Shown here: piece by piece, positions 1 to 12,972 of the stretch
How the letters are laid out: each line of letters begins with the position of its first letter
Position numbering within the stretch: position 1 is the first letter of the stretch
Assembly (NCBI GenBank): GCA_037576195.1
Contig: CM075103.1
Coordinates: forward strand, 27,178,723-27,242,722
Source: Phytoseiulus persimilis
Taxonomy: Eukaryota > Arthropoda > Arachnida > Mesostigmata > Phytoseiidae
DNA: 64,000 nt
Reading direction: 5' to 3'
Program-made: the position numbers and the translations under genes
Notes under the pieces: generated by a model
Told to the model about the DNA's origin: nothing
What the model saw: only the letters and a program-made list of their open reading frames with translations
Database searches by the model: none

Positions 1-749
1 AATAACACGAGCAGATGGTGACGACATCTAGGGGGTGCCACGAACCTCAATCTCGGCTTGCACAACGGCCATCACTCAAGTGCTTTGCGCAGACTATTTG
101 CGGAAGTAAATTCAGGACCACAGCAAAAGGTGCAGTCGCTGACATACTACACGCTCACAAACTACGAATGCACGAGCGCGCTCGGGACGGGCTGATGCCC
201 GGGGAAACGTGCCGACAAACTTCTCGTCCCTAAGTCTGGTCGGAGGGGACCCCGGCGGAGGGAGTTTCCACCTTATTTCACGAAACCTCGCGGTTTCGTT
301 CGGCCGCGACGTGCGTAAGACTTCGATACCCTCGGACGCATCCTCTGCTGCAGCACTCACTTGCAGAGAACGCGGTCCCTCGTTGAAAGGCCACATCGAT
401 CTATCGGTCGATCGATGAAGCATGAGAGCAATTACATCGGCATTGAGGGTTTTTTTTGCGACTTGTCGACCGAGACTCCTGGCTCGTTGTCGCACACGGT
501 GCTCGAAGCTTCCCGATGTACCCTCTGTGCAGGCGAGGACACTTTGTCACATTGTGGCTCATGACGGTTCGTCCATGTGATCGGAGATTCTTTCGCGTGA
601 GTTGATCCTCTGAACATACTTGTCGGCCTCCTGCATTCTCTTCGAGTTCGCTTTGCACTCCCAGCAGCGGAGTTCGATCCGCGAAGTCCGGGCTCTGGGC
701 TAAAGCCGCTTGTCGTAGCTTTCCGGCTGTCTGGGCTGGAAAATCCGAA

Positions 750-768
750 CCCCCCCCCCCCCCCCCCC
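750..768. repeat. Homopolymer C run
   Basis: An uninterrupted run of 19 C on the plus strand. Runs of this length are prone to sequencing and assembly length errors. Confidence 0.9.
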
Positions 769-2311
769 TCCGAGAAGCTACGGGCAGTCGGATCAACGTA
801 GGCTGCTCGCCCCGGAATCTTTGGCGGAACTCATTCTGTGGGCTCCATCGACCCGGAACTCTTCTCAGGCTCGCTCTGAGACCGTTTTTTTTTGAGTAGG
901 CATCCCGAAATCATGTCCTGTTGCTCTCCGTTCGACACTTTTACTGCCGAGAGTGTTCGTTGTGCGTGCCAATTATGTCGTTCGAGGAACGCCACCTAGC
1001 GAACCCTCCCACCGTTCGGAGACGACCGCGGCGGTTTACAGCCCATGCCCCCATGTTTCCGGGCACTCTAGTCGTGTTTATTAGAACTTATACCCCCTCC
1101 CCTCCCTCGTCCTCCCTCTCGTCCCTTCGGTGGTGTTTGCCTTCTGTTCCCCAGTTTTCCACGTCTTCCCCTCCTCCCAGGTGCCAAAGAGTTTCGGGTT
1201 TCAGCTGGCGAGCAGAAATTACAGGCTGTTAACATGTCACTCTCACAAAGCTTCTCTAAATGAACCCTCCTCCTCCCGCTCTTGGGTTCCGTTCTCGTCG
1301 ATCCGCTCGATGAATCCAAGCTCAGAGAGATTGTTAAACTGAGATTCCGGGGGGAAAAGTCTCAACACAACAAGCGATACGATCGAACACAAGAAGCCAT
1401 CTTGTCTGATCCGCTTATCAACTTGTTGACTGAGCGACAGAGAGTCTTCGCTCCCAAGCGTCATGAAGTCATCCTTCGACGACGAGGTGGGAGGAGCCCG
1501 CCATCGTCAGGGTCGCGGAAGCGATCGTTTGAGGTTAGGCTGAGAAAAAACTTCGAGCGCCCCGGTTGAGGGCTTGCGGAAATCGCGAGAAACTCGAACC
1601 GTTTGCGAGACGACCGAGAGAAAACTTCGCTCGCGTTCTCGAGTCCGCGGCAAAAGCTTCGGATCGAAGAAGCGGGAGAAGGGCACGCGCCTCGAGCTGA
1701 ACAGAAATCGCTCGCGGACAGGAGGCCGCGACGACGATCATCAGTCTTGCTTCGGGAAATCCTCGCTCGGACACAAAGGAATTCCAACTGAGAGATCCAT
1801 TGTGTGTTCTAATGATTCGCGTACATCGAGTTGGCAAAGACAAAACCGAGCCGGGCAGAAACGAGAAGAAGGACGCAAACCGAACGGACGCGCGGCGTCC
1901 CACGAAGCCGAACGACGGCGTCCAATCCCGCGGTCATGCTCGGCGGCAACAACAATGTCGTCGGATCGGAAGGTACCAAAACGAAGTTTCAACAAGATCG
2001 CCGTTTGCATGTCCCAAACGGGCGCTCGTCTCGATCCTGTGGCCGACGTTTTGATTGGGCGCAACCCTCTCCCGAGAACGGATAATCGGTGGTCGTAATG
2101 CGACTGACCACGCTTACAGGATGACCGACGGTGACTTCTGACCCCGATAAGGAGAAAAAATGCCGCGGCGGCGCCATAAACATCGGAAAGCTTTTATCTT
2201 TCGATCTTTGTTTCTTTTTGAGCACATAATGTCCGAGAGCGCCCGGGCGACAGTGCGGGCGAGTGGGTGGTCAAGCCGCGCCAGTTGTTGCTCGCTCGAA
2301 GCAGTTCGCAG

Positions 2312-2412
2312 ATTTGAGCTGGGACCCGACGCAGTTGATGTACCCGTATGGAAGCGCAACGTTGCGGAGTCACCTCGCTAAGACGCTCGGCGCACCGGAT
2401 GCGAAGGTGGTG
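2312..2412 (+). CDS. Orphan exon-like fragment, unrecognised
   Basis: The stretch is open in one frame (LSWDPTQLMYPYGSA, then SHLAKTLGAPDAKVV). It is preceded by an AG acceptor (ttcgcag) and followed by a good GTGAGC donor at 2413. Read this way it enters in phase 1 and leaves in phase 0. The peptide is more protein-like than its surroundings, but I do not recognise a family and found no partner exon. It could be an alternative exon in the presumed ZIC intron, part of an unknown gene, or chance. The polypyrimidine tract before the acceptor is poor. Confidence 0.22.
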
Positions 2413-4074
2413 GTGAGCTTCAGGTTTGTGACGCAACGCGCGAAGGCAAGCAGGCTGGTAAGACGTCGATTCGAATGATTCGCCCGTTCGTCCGCGTTTC
2501 TCCCGCTTCTGCGAATACGTCCTTAAGACACTCCTATGGGAGCGGTTTTCGGCGATTGGCTCGAACGACCAATGCTCCACGATGATTGTGGCGGTCCCGC
2601 TGTCATTAACATAATACTTTCAGCGCACGCTACGATCATCACAGACAAGGCCTTCGGCCGACCGGCTTCTAGTTCTCAATGTTTTCCCTAAAGACTGGAC
2701 GAACAAGAAGCGCGCCGGCGCATTACTCACGCCAGCACCTTCGGAGCGTTCCCACAAGAAGCCGCGCATCTTCAACCGAGCAGCGCCATCAGAATATCCG
2801 AAATCAGTTCGTCGAATTATCATCAGCCCCTGGCAAGGATCGTCGAGTCGCACGATTCGCGCTGCTTAGCAAGAAGTGCTTCCGACCGCTGGCCACTCAG
2901 GAGTTCGATCCTGGATGAGTTTAATCAGAACCCCTGTCGGTTTCCTGACTCGGCAACGAATTTGTCCTCCTTCCGCCGCATCATCCTGAGCCCAAGTCGG
3001 CGGGATCATGGGGCATTCGGGAGCGAAGTCCCACGCGATTGGAACAATTCTTGCAGGCTTACGACTCCGCGGTTCCGATCGGTTGCGTCAGCGAGATCGC
3101 AATGGCACACGGGCCGAGGAGTCGCGCCGATCGGATTCGCGTCCGTTTCGGAGGGAAAATCATCTTTTTCGTTTCTCGCCTCACTCGCGCAGCCATAACG
3201 TCTGTGCAGAACGGCGGCGGTCGTCGTTCAAAACGAAGAAAAAGTGCCCGGCGACAGCGGCCACGACAACGGCAGCGCGGCAGTACGCCGTCGTCCCGAG
3301 GAGCCGTCGCGTAAACCGGTTTATTGCTCGAGCTGAATGGAGTTTAGCACAAATTTGTTGATTCGGGTTTGCTTCGTGCGCCGGGTGAAGTTTGTGAGCC
3401 TGAACCACTGCAGCCAAGGCGCTTACGTGTCACGGAACTACGACAGTTGTCTTGTGTGTGTGTGATTCGCACCTTTGTTCGGACTCGTTCTGTCTGTAAT
3501 CTCGTTGCGCACCATCTGCCGCTTCCAACAGGAACTTCGCAGAATCCCTCTAATTCCATGCAGCTGGCCCAGCGGCGCTTTCATGCATCGCCTCAGTCGC
3601 GCGCTCGTTCTTCAGATGTCTCCTCCGTTTTCAGTCCTGAAACTCACCTCTGCTGCGCTGATGCAGAAAAAACGGCTCCCTGGGGATGAAATCGAGAAGC
3701 GCTTCTGTTGACAACTCGAGACCGGGGCGATCGTCTCGAGGACGACGAGAGATGCCTCGCGAGGTTGGCAACTGGCTGCGTGCATCGCTACAGAGAACGC
3801 ACTGCGAGGGCCATGGCGTGGATTCTTGGGTAACTCCCACTGCCGCCTCTTTCCGCCCCCTAGTCGCTCGCTCGCCCGCGGGCGGCCACCTACACCCTCA
3901 TAAGGCATCCGTGTTCCTTGAACGAGCAACATTTGAGCCACAGCATCACCGGTGCTTCGTCGAAATCGCCGTAGATTCGAACCTCGACAAGGCGCCCCAC
4001 GGCGAGATGAAGTTTCATTAACGGCTGTCGGTGCTGCTGCCATGTCGATGGGTTCTGACTTTCCATCCCGAATG

Positions 4075-4098
4075 CCAGCCAGCCAGCCAGCCAGCCAG
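4075..4098. repeat. CCAG tetranucleotide microsatellite
   Basis: Six perfect tandem copies of CCAG. Confidence 0.9.
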
Positions 4099-7000
4099 TC
4101 AACATACCTCACATGAGAAATGATACTTCTGCGACGGACAGTTTACAGATGCATCCACTGACATTCAGACACCACCGGGCCCGTCGTCTGTTTCAATCAA
4201 GCTGCGGTCGTTTGGTTGAAACTCCGGGATTTCAGCACTCGAGATTCGCTGGAGACCGTCCTGGAGCTCGGCCGCCCATGCTCTGGGACCGCCATCCGAT
4301 CTCGAGGAACTCGCTCGCACCACGGTTTCTTTTTTGTCTCAGAAACCACCTCGGGTCCCCGCGCTCTGGACCCGGCGCTTCAGCGAGAAGAGACGCAGCT
4401 GAATGAAGTGTCTGCACTCTGCAGAGTTTGTGGGTAAACTTCTACAATGAGCCACCTGACGATGATGTGGTGGTGTTGTCGCAATTCGATAGCTTCTACA
4501 ATGAGCGTTCCTAATCTAGCGGTGTAAAATTACGCGCTTCCGGTCTTCACACCTCGGACTCGGAGATCTGTATCAACAATGGCGCTGGTGCTCGCTCGCC
4601 AGCCCGGGCTGGGTCCCAGTCTCGGGTAGGCGAAGGCTACACCCACAGATTCATGGCACTACAGCGGAGACGTGCAGTGAACGAACTCTCTCCGACGAAG
4701 CTTCTGACACCAACCGCGGAGCGCACAGTGAGCCTGACAAGCATCAGATCAATTTACAATCTTCCGAGGTCCTCCCGAAAGAATGCATGTTGTCATCACA
4801 CATCTCTCCTGACTTCGTCGTCTTCGGCTCCTCCGGCTTCTGCCTGAAGCTCGCCCGGCCGTCTGCCGTCGTCGTCGTCATTGATGAGGTTTGACCCCGC
4901 CGAATTCTCGGCCGTCTATCGCTGTCTGCGAGGCATCCCTCCGAACGTCTGCCCGAGCTCCCAGGCTCGAGCTGCCGAGTCGCACCGACGACCGCACCGA
5001 CAGCTCGAGCGGGATTGACTCCTAACGCTAAATGCTCATAATACTTTTCGTGTCTGCTACCGGTTCTTCGAACGAGGCACGCGTCGTCCCAACGTCAAAA
5101 ACGCGTTTATTGCTCCGAGCGAACGGAGCCGAGGAGCTCTTTCGCCCGTGAGCCTCGGTCGGTCCGTCGATCTCGGCTCGTAGCGGTAGCCGTGGCTACG
5201 GGAACGAAGCGCGCTCACGAATGCGAGTTTTATTGTTGATCAATTGCCCTATCCGCTGCCAACAGCACGCTAGACAAGAGTCATTTTCAGTTATTGACAG
5301 TCATAAAGCTGACTTGACGGACGTGCGCGACAACTTCGCGGCCAGCTGACTGGCGCCATTGACTATCGCGGTCGGCGACTACGAATCCAACACTTGGCCA
5401 AATAAACAGAGAAACCATCGAGCAAACCACTAAACGGGTCGTTCGACTCTGTGTTCTCAACGGAAATACCTCGAAGATACCTAAGCCCTCGCCACAGAGT
5501 CGCGGAGCTTGAGGATACGACGACAAGTGCTCGAAACCCGAGATGCGCCGCTGTAACCAATTGAGGCAATGCCTCCCCGGGCGGGTTCCGTCGGCGGCGA
5601 AAGTTTTGTCGTCGTTGAAAATTTGTGGCGGATTCCGGAAATGGGGTGCATCGCCGAGCCTCTAGATTTCGAAGGCAGCTCTGAGTCGTTCCACGCGGAG
5701 CGCTTATCTGGGAAAGCAGTGACAGATCAGAAGTTGTCAGCGCAGAAGACATCGTCATCAACGAATCTGCAGTAGGTACCGCTATTTAGAAAATCCCTCG
5801 CTGACGGGCCTGATAGCGCTTCGAGATGCTATCAGTCGACGTAAATCAGAACAGAATACGCGGCGGCGGCGGGAAACGTCATTTACGACAAAGACGACGC
5901 CGACGACGATCCTTGCGGGACTGCTACAATGGAGGTGCTGGATAAGAACGCTGTTCTGGGCGATGAGAGAGCCGGCACGCGTCCGCTCATGACGTCAGGA
6001 CGAGGTTCCCATCTTCCGCGAAGGAGGTTCCGGTCGGTTCTGTTCCGTCCGTTTGCCGTACAACGACCAGCTCCTCCTACACGCCGTCGAGCGCTTTGTG
6101 CGTGAACTTTCTGCTGAACGCTAAACGATCAGAGTGGCTGCCGCCTCCGGGAACTGAGTTGGGACTGAGTTTCTTCCGACAGACGCTCTAAAACCTTGGG
6201 AATCTTGAAGCCTGGTAGGGAGGAAAAAAACTTCCCCACCCACGTCGATTCTTGAACCGCACGGAAAGTGGGGCAAGGAAGATTGACGCGCGAGCATCGG
6301 TTACCCGGATACTCGAATCCAACGGTTTGCTCAACCTCAACTCGACCCATCAGTCAGGTTCAAGAGTCGCCGAGTTATTTTAGCTTACAAAGTTGCATCG
6401 TTTGCGGGACGTGGATCGACCTCCAGTTCGAACCAAGGGCAGGACACCGAAGAGTCTCACGCCTGACTCCAACCACATACTGCAGGTCGAGGGAAGCCGC
6501 TGGAATTAAAGCTCGTCGAAGTAAGAAGATTTGTGCCGAGAGCGACAGCGAGTCGGCAGGGTTTACGAGCGGGAGGAGTACGTCAATCTGCAGCTCACAA
6601 AGCTCATCAGTCGGCAGCGCGTATAAAACGATTTGTTTAGCGTTGCGAACCGAACCCTTCGGAGGCGTCTGCCATCACATTTCCCCTCAGAGTTCATTCT
6701 CCGTTCGATTCAACTCTCGATTGATTCCTCCCTCCCTCCCTCCGTTCATTCACTCCTGAAGATTCATCGTTGGCCGCGCTGCAGCTACGAATCGGCAAGA
6801 GTTTGAGAGGGTATCTCGATCTTACTTCTACTTGTTTGGCAGTGGTCGCCTCTCCGTGACGTCAAGAAGCTCATCCTCACGAGGTGAATACGCCCGAAAA
6901 ATTTATGATGCTCGCTCCTCTCCCGAAAATTTCCCGATCCCTCTATCGGGAACTTCGGGAGGCGAGCGAAATTTTCAGTGAAAGTTGTGGAAGGAGTACC

Positions 7001-7974
7001 GAAAGTGCTCGTCGAGACCCCTGACTTCGCGAACACGGGTCAGAAGCTGGACACCAGGGTGTCATCGTTGGAACACGGATCGGCCGAATCGAGTATCGTT
7101 GCGATGGGAGATCATGTGGGTGGGGAACGATTTCGATTCCAGAATCCGAGATGGTCGAAAATGAATGAGAATTCTCTCGTGGCAACGTTTCCTCGAGAAG
7201 GCAGCAACTTTCAGTGGGAGAAGGAGGAAGAAGAAACACACAATGGGCGCCGCTGCCACCGCCGCCGCCGCTTTAACTTTGATCCCGAGAAGTGACTCGA
7301 GGAAATCCCTCTTTGAGGAAGGGTACAGCGAGCCTCGGGCGCGAATTATCGCATCGAGCATGGTATCTTGCCCCTGAGCTCCCAGTCGGAAGATCAGACC
7401 ACGGACGCAATGGCGCAATTCAATCAAACCATAGCTCGTTTGACCTCTGTGCGAGTTCGTTTGCGGGGGAGAGCAACTCGTTCTGGAGTGTTTGCGTTCA
7501 AACCTCTGAAAAGCTCCGCCATCCATCCACAGTTTCCCAACGTCTCCATGGTGACTGATCCCATGATCCTCCTGCTGTGCGGGCTGGGGACAGGGAGCGC
7601 TGACGACAAACCAAAAGGACAAAACCCACCCGGAGTAGGTCTTGTGGTGGTGGGCGCTTGGCGGCCAGCTTGCCTGCCACGGCCGCCGTAGGCCGTTCTT
7701 CGTAGCCGGGCGGTATTCAAAAGAATTTCGGGGAAGCCCAGCTGAAAACATCCCTTCTAGCAAGGATCATCGTGGCCCCATAATTTTTTGCCGCGACAAT
7801 GGCGGCAATGGCGCCCTCCTTATTCCCGTACCGTCCAGGTTTGCAACCGTAGCTCTGGTGATACATTTGCAAACTTGTTGGAGATACAAAATATATTTAG
7901 ATAAATTTATGCCGAATATATCTTGGTATAGAGTGCGTTGAATCTGGTTATATTCAGGGAATTCATCTGCTCCT

Positions 7975-8225
7975 ATCAACGGTATGTATCCGGAGACATG
8001 TTCGATGTATATCTCTTGACATACACGGTATACATCCGGCGACCAATACGGTACATATCCGGTGGTTCACGGTATGTATGTGGTGACACACACAATTTAT
8101 CTTCCTGGTGGCATAAGCGTCATGTATATGGTGAAAATCACGGTGTATAACAAGTGACACATGAGGTATATATCCGGCGCCGTATACGGTATATATATAT
8201 GGCGACATACATTGGTGTATAAAAT
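7975..8225. repeat. AT-rich minisatellite, unit about 25-30 bp
   Basis: The block consists of degenerate tandem copies built round GTATATATCCGG and GTGACATACAC, spaced roughly 25-30 bp apart (for example near 7980, 8027, 8050, 8075 and 8167). TATA-like steps alternate with CCGG-like steps. It is clearly lower in GC than its flanks. I see no coding sequence in it. Confidence 0.7.
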
Positions 8226-11200
8226 ATGAAGGGGGAATATCGAGAAAGAATTCAGCGCGAGTTCATTTTCCCTGTGTGAATTGCTAAGATCGCGAATCAG
8301 ATTGCGGGAACTTCCTCGGCGAGCGTACTGGCGTTGATAAGCTCTCTGGAGACCCGCGGCAATTATCGAGCGGCGAAAATGATGGGGGCTGCGTGGTGTA
8401 ACTCAGAATCGCGTTTAACGTTCAGTTTTATTCCTTTTTTTTTCGGAAACTTTCGCCGTCACGAAACTGTCGACAGAAAAACGATCGCTTCCCGTTGGCA
8501 GTGTCTGCACGCGTGTGAAACTTGACGAGTTGTTTTAATGCTGTTTAATTAAATGTTTGCGAAAGAGCGAACGGGACGAATAACCGGTGGAAGTCCGAAG
8601 CGAATTGCGTTCGTGCCTCGACCGATAGAAAAGTCTTCTGGAATTACCTCTTGAAGGTAATTTGCTGGAATCCGTTTATTGCTGGGAGTCGTCGCGGACG
8701 AAACAGATTCGAGAGTAGAAAAGTTCCATGAAGACGGGAGATGTTCGCTTCCCGAAGTCTGGTGGAGGAAGAGACGGAAACGGCCGCGTGGTTTTCGATG
8801 GTTGAGAGCGATGAGATTCCGTCGGAATCCTCTAGCGCTCAGCGGATTCGAATGACGTCAAACGCTTTACGTTGAGGAGCTTAACGTTAAACCTTCCTGC
8901 GTAACGTTGGGAGTGTCTCCTTCAAGAATGACAAAACATTTACGGTGCTCTTTTGCCGCCGCTATTGCTGCTGCCGAAGGAGCCATTGAGGTGTCTGAAG
9001 ATCTCAAACGATGACTTGTGCGGACAATGGCCTGCCTCGGGGCCTGCCTCACTGAAAGGCTGTTTGCCAGCCTGTCTGCCTTCCGCTTAGTGGAAAGTCA
9101 ACACTCTACATTGTTTACACACGACTTGATGGGTGCAGCAGCAGTCGCAGTGAAAGAGTAGTGACAGCTGGGATTCCACTCGGATACGAACCGCGAGTCG
9201 AGAACATATTTCTGAGGTTTCGAATTTGAGGCCGATCTCGTTGAATTCCAACGCGACGGATGTACGACCGAACGGTGGCAAGGGTCACGCTTCGTAGTGT
9301 TCGCTTCGACGCTGAGATCCGACGGTTGTTGTCGTTGTCGACCGTCTCGGCGCTTCGGCGTTGTTACCCTCTTTTGCGGTCTTTCTGTTCTCTCCTCTCG
9401 TTGGCTGTCACTCGCTCGTTCCGACTTTCGTTCGTTCGGTCGGTTTTGCGGTCGGGCGCTCCGTAACGCCTCGATGTGGATGCTTGCTAGAAGCATTATC
9501 GGCGCTTGCCCAGCCGGCCGGCCGGTCGGTGGCTCTACCCGGTCAGTCGTCAGTCAGTCAAACCAGCGAGTTGGCCATGGTGTTATGGGGCACTCCTCTG
9601 CTCGCTCGTTCGTTCGTTCTACCCTCCCAAAACGTTAACCTCAGCTTCCCATTAAGTGCTCGTCCGAACGTTTGTCCGCGTCTCTTTCAGTCGTCGTTCT
9701 GTGTACGTCGCGGAGTGAAAGCCCTCGCGTCGTTCATTGCTTGTCTGCCCCTGACTGGAGGAATCTTTCGGTTTTTCGGACCACCGGCTCCGTCCCTCCT
9801 GGCAACTAACGTCGCCAGCACCGAGCCGATCGTAGTCGTGAGCAGAGTTTTGCGTCGGATGGGAGCTTCTCTTCCCCAGCTCTGGGCGCCGCTATTCTAT
9901 CCCTCGGATCTAGAAATAACGTAGCTCGGGATTCCGGACAGGAAGCGCTTTCGAACGACTCCGAGCCTATTTCGTCGAATTCAGAAACCGGGATTGGCTC
10001 CTAAAGCTCTGACTCAGCAATAGCGACTCAAAGCGCTCGCACGATTCGTCTTTTGATTCCTGGGAGCCCTTGGAGACTCGGTTTTGAATGGAGCAAGTGG
10101 CGGGCCATTCATCAACATTTGACTCTTTGACTACAAAGGCGCGGAACTCCCGCTCGTTCCATCGCAAGCCCGCGCTCCTGTGAGCCGATCCGCTCGCTCC
10201 GCAACGGCGGAATAACAGTCTGTAACTTGATAAACTCGAAAAGCCTGAGACTCTTTTAGCTCGTTCATTCTGTAATTAGATCTGCTTTGTTACGACATCG
10301 CGTGCGCCGAAGGGATTTGCAATGAAAACACGGAGCCATCGAAGCGAGCAGTTTACTCGGGGAACTGCTGGCGGCGCTCTTTTTCAGTTGTTGTCGCGAT
10401 ACGTCTTCTTGACAACAATTTCTGAATAGCAACTCGATAACAACAGTGCCCGCTCGTGTCGTTTACCCCCATGGCGGTGCGTCGGTTTTATCCGCGGCGT
10501 GCTCAATCAGCTATTCGGATGAGTCTGTTCTGGAAGTCTCTCATTCAACCCTGGAACATCGAGCTCGAAGAGCGGTGAATCATGAGTTCCGAGTTGTCCG
10601 ATCTCTAAAGGAAGGGCTGTGGGGAGGATTCGGGGGGGATCGCCCTGCCGAGATCCGCACGTTGCGAGGGTGAAGTCAACCGGTCGGATGGATCGCCCAT
10701 CAGCTGGTGTCTCAGGGGACAGAGGTCATCTGAAAATCATTTTTCATCTTTTCTTCCAGTCTGCTCTGAATGGTCGCATCAGATATCAGTCACTATTGGG
10801 TCATAGGGTTCGATCGTTTGATTCATGGTCATCCGAGCAGGCGTAGCGATTTCTTCGTTCCCTCGGTCGGTCGAGCTGCCGACTTGACGGCCGACTATCT
10901 GGACGGCTCCGAACGAGGATTAACTCTTCATTGGACAAATGTTCCATACAGACGGTTATTGATGGTCTCATCGTGCTCGTCTCGTCACTTGATATTCGTC
11001 TGACATCGCATCGTCCAGGCCGCCCTGGCAGCGACGATGTGATTTTGCGTCCGAGCTCAATACTCGGCTCATCCGTCCCGAATCCCCTTCGTATTCGACC
11101 CTGACGCAATCGAAGTTCATCCCTAGAGAGCTCAGTTCTCGATGCGCCGCGATCGCCGTCGATACTCACTCGGACAAAGAATGACACCATTCGAGCCGAA

Positions 11201-11884
11201 TCAGAACTCGGATCACTCGGCAAAATTCTCGCTTTGGCCGTTGATTTGGATTGTGTGACGGTAGTTGATTTACTTCTTCCGCGCATCCATTACAACTTGA
11301 CCCCGCGGACGAAAAACATTGGCAGCGCCGTGGTCGCTGCGGTAATGCTATGGGGCTGCTCCGCCAGTGTTCGTGGTGGTCGTCGTGTGCGCACCCTCGA
11401 GGCTCCCGGCGAAAAGGCGGAGTCTGAGCGATCTGCGGAACCACTCAAATGTGAGCATCGAATCGAAGAGGAGACTCTCCACCGTTGTTGACTCAGTGTC
11501 CGTCGAGCGTGCGGTCGCTCGTTTTGCGCCGTGCGACAACGATCAACAGGGGGAGTCGATCGGAAGATGACTCTCAGGACGGACTCTCGCGTGTTTCATT
11601 CGCGACTTATCCAGCGGAGCCGATTCTTATGGAAACTCCGCTCCCGCGGTCCCTCCCCCCTGGAATGCCCGAGCCCGCAGTCGGCCGAGTCTCGTTTCCC
11701 GCGCTCCGCCGATCCGTCAATTCAATTATGATCGGGAACGCAAAGGTCAGCTGTGGAATTCCAGTCGACGTCAACCTAGCAACCGTTCGACCACCCAAAC
11801 CGTCAGATCGCATCGCATTCTGGGAACATAGATACAGCAGCAGATATCTAAAGCGTCATCTAGACGACCTCGTAGACTTCGTCG

Positions 11885-11935
11885 TCTTCGTCGTTGATGT
11901 CGATGTTGTTGTTGTTGTCGTCGTCGTCGTCGACC
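11885..11935. repeat. Imperfect GTC/GTT trinucleotide tract
   Basis: About 50 bases of nearly pure GTC, GTT and GAT triplets lie some 400 bp upstream of the ZIC terminal exon. In one plus frame this reads as a run of valine, which looks like a repeat artefact rather than a protein. Confidence 0.7.
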
Positions 11936-12325
11936 GAGTCACTGCCGAAGCCTACGAAGACTCCTCGGCGGAGACGTTCGCGGAAAGATACGTTGCTCGT
12001 GATCGATGCTTTCGTTTGTCATGTTTGAGCTCAAATTGAAATCTCGTCGATACTGTTGCGATCGTGGCTGATAAAACAGCTGTTTCAGAAACCAATCGAC
12101 GCTGGTTCTTCTGAGATCGGACCGTTCGGTCCGAGCTCGATTGAGCGTTGCTTTCGGGTTGGGGTCGGGCATATCGCCATTCTTCAAGGAAGCGTCGCAG
12201 ACAGTTCACGCGCCCGGAGCTCCTGTCGACGCTGTTTGTGTTCATTTTCTCCATCACCTCGCTTTCACTTCGGCTCTTCCGCGTGATTTGATTAAAGCTA
12301 AACGCCGGTGTCTTCTTCGTTCCAG

Positions 12326-12972
12326 GTGAAAAACCCTTCAAATGCGAGTTCGACGGCTGTGACAGGCGGTTCGCCAACTCTTCGGACAGGAAGAAGCACT
12401 CGCACGTGCATACCTCAGACAAGCCATACAATTGCGGCATACGCGGCTGTGATAAAAGTTACACGCACCCCAGTTCACTACGCAAGCATATGAAGGTGCA
12501 CTGCAACGGCAGCAGCACGGGTCTGAACAGTAAGTCTCCTCCGTTGAGTCCAAACGGATCCGACTACTCCAACCCGGCGACAGACTCGTTTTCGATCGCT
12601 CATCCCGACCGATCGGAGCTGCACAGTCAGGGGCATCTTACCAGTGGGCGTAGTGCGACCGGGGTTCAATCGGGACTCCTAACCGCTCCGAGCGTGTCAA
12701 CTATTCAGCAAAGTCTCAGCGAGTGTGGACTCACACCGCTGCGATCTTCTCACGGACAACACCACCTGATACAACAGAACGCAGTGATGTCTTCGGGACT
12801 TTCGGGCGGACTGGCTCCGCTGTCGTCCGCTATCGACCCGATGGCTCCGCACGCGAATTACAATAATTGGTATCACCCGCCACAAAACTGCACAAATCCT
12901 CCGCAGTCCATCCTACATCCTCATCAGGCTACCTTGCAGTTCCATTCATTGGCGCCACCGACCGCTTATTAG
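12326..12972 (+). CDS. ZIC/odd-paired zinc-finger transcription factor, C-terminal exon (partial)
   Basis: This is the last coding exon of a ZIC-family factor (odd-paired in insects), a nuclear DNA-binding regulator of early patterning and neural development. An acceptor (cgttccag) ends at 12325. The exon enters with the last two bases of a Gly codon and continues [15 protein letters not shown], the family's fourth finger (C-x4-C-x12-H-x3-H). The fifth finger follows ([18 protein letters not shown]), matching known ZIC proteins almost residue for residue. An intron between fingers 3 and 4 is typical of ZIC genes. After the fingers comes a tail of about 155 residues rich in Ser, Pro, Gln and His. 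It includes NNWYHPP, which resembles the NNWYV motif in ZIC tails, and ends at TAG 12970-12972. Fingers 1-3 and the start codon are not in the window. The family call is firm; the exact orthologue is not. Confidence 0.93.

Larger units (their letters stand above)
1..12325. other. Gene-free upstream stretch, probably largely ZIC intron
   Basis: I see no recognisable protein exon here apart from one exon-like fragment at 2312-2412, listed separately. The open frames are short, rich in Arg and Ser, and overlap one another on both strands. The ZIC exon starting at 12326 needs an upstream exon carrying zinc fingers 1-3, normally several hundred bases without stops. No plus-strand open frame in this stretch carries C2H2 fingers. 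The simplest reading is that the stretch is intronic or 5' regulatory DNA of ZIC. It also holds a C run (750-768), a CCAG tract (4075-4098), a minisatellite (7975-8225) and a GTC/GTT tract (11885-11935). Confidence 0.5.

Noticed and set aside
2885-2915. GTTCGATCC-like sequence suggesting a tRNA T-arm
   Set aside because: The T-loop would have six bases rather than seven, and no acceptor, D or anticodon arms can be drawn around it. No other convincing tRNA was seen.
7062-7763. A 233-codon minus-strand open frame
   Set aside because: It has no domain, an odd composition (Ala and Phe runs from GCC and AAG repeats), no splice context, and overlaps open frames on the other strand. It looks like chance in GC-rich DNA.
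11485-12039. 184-codon plus frame just upstream of the ZIC exon, considered as ZIC N-terminus
   Set aside because: It has no zinc fingers, ends in a stop before the acceptor, and its valine run is a triplet repeat. It does not resemble ZIC N-terminal regions.
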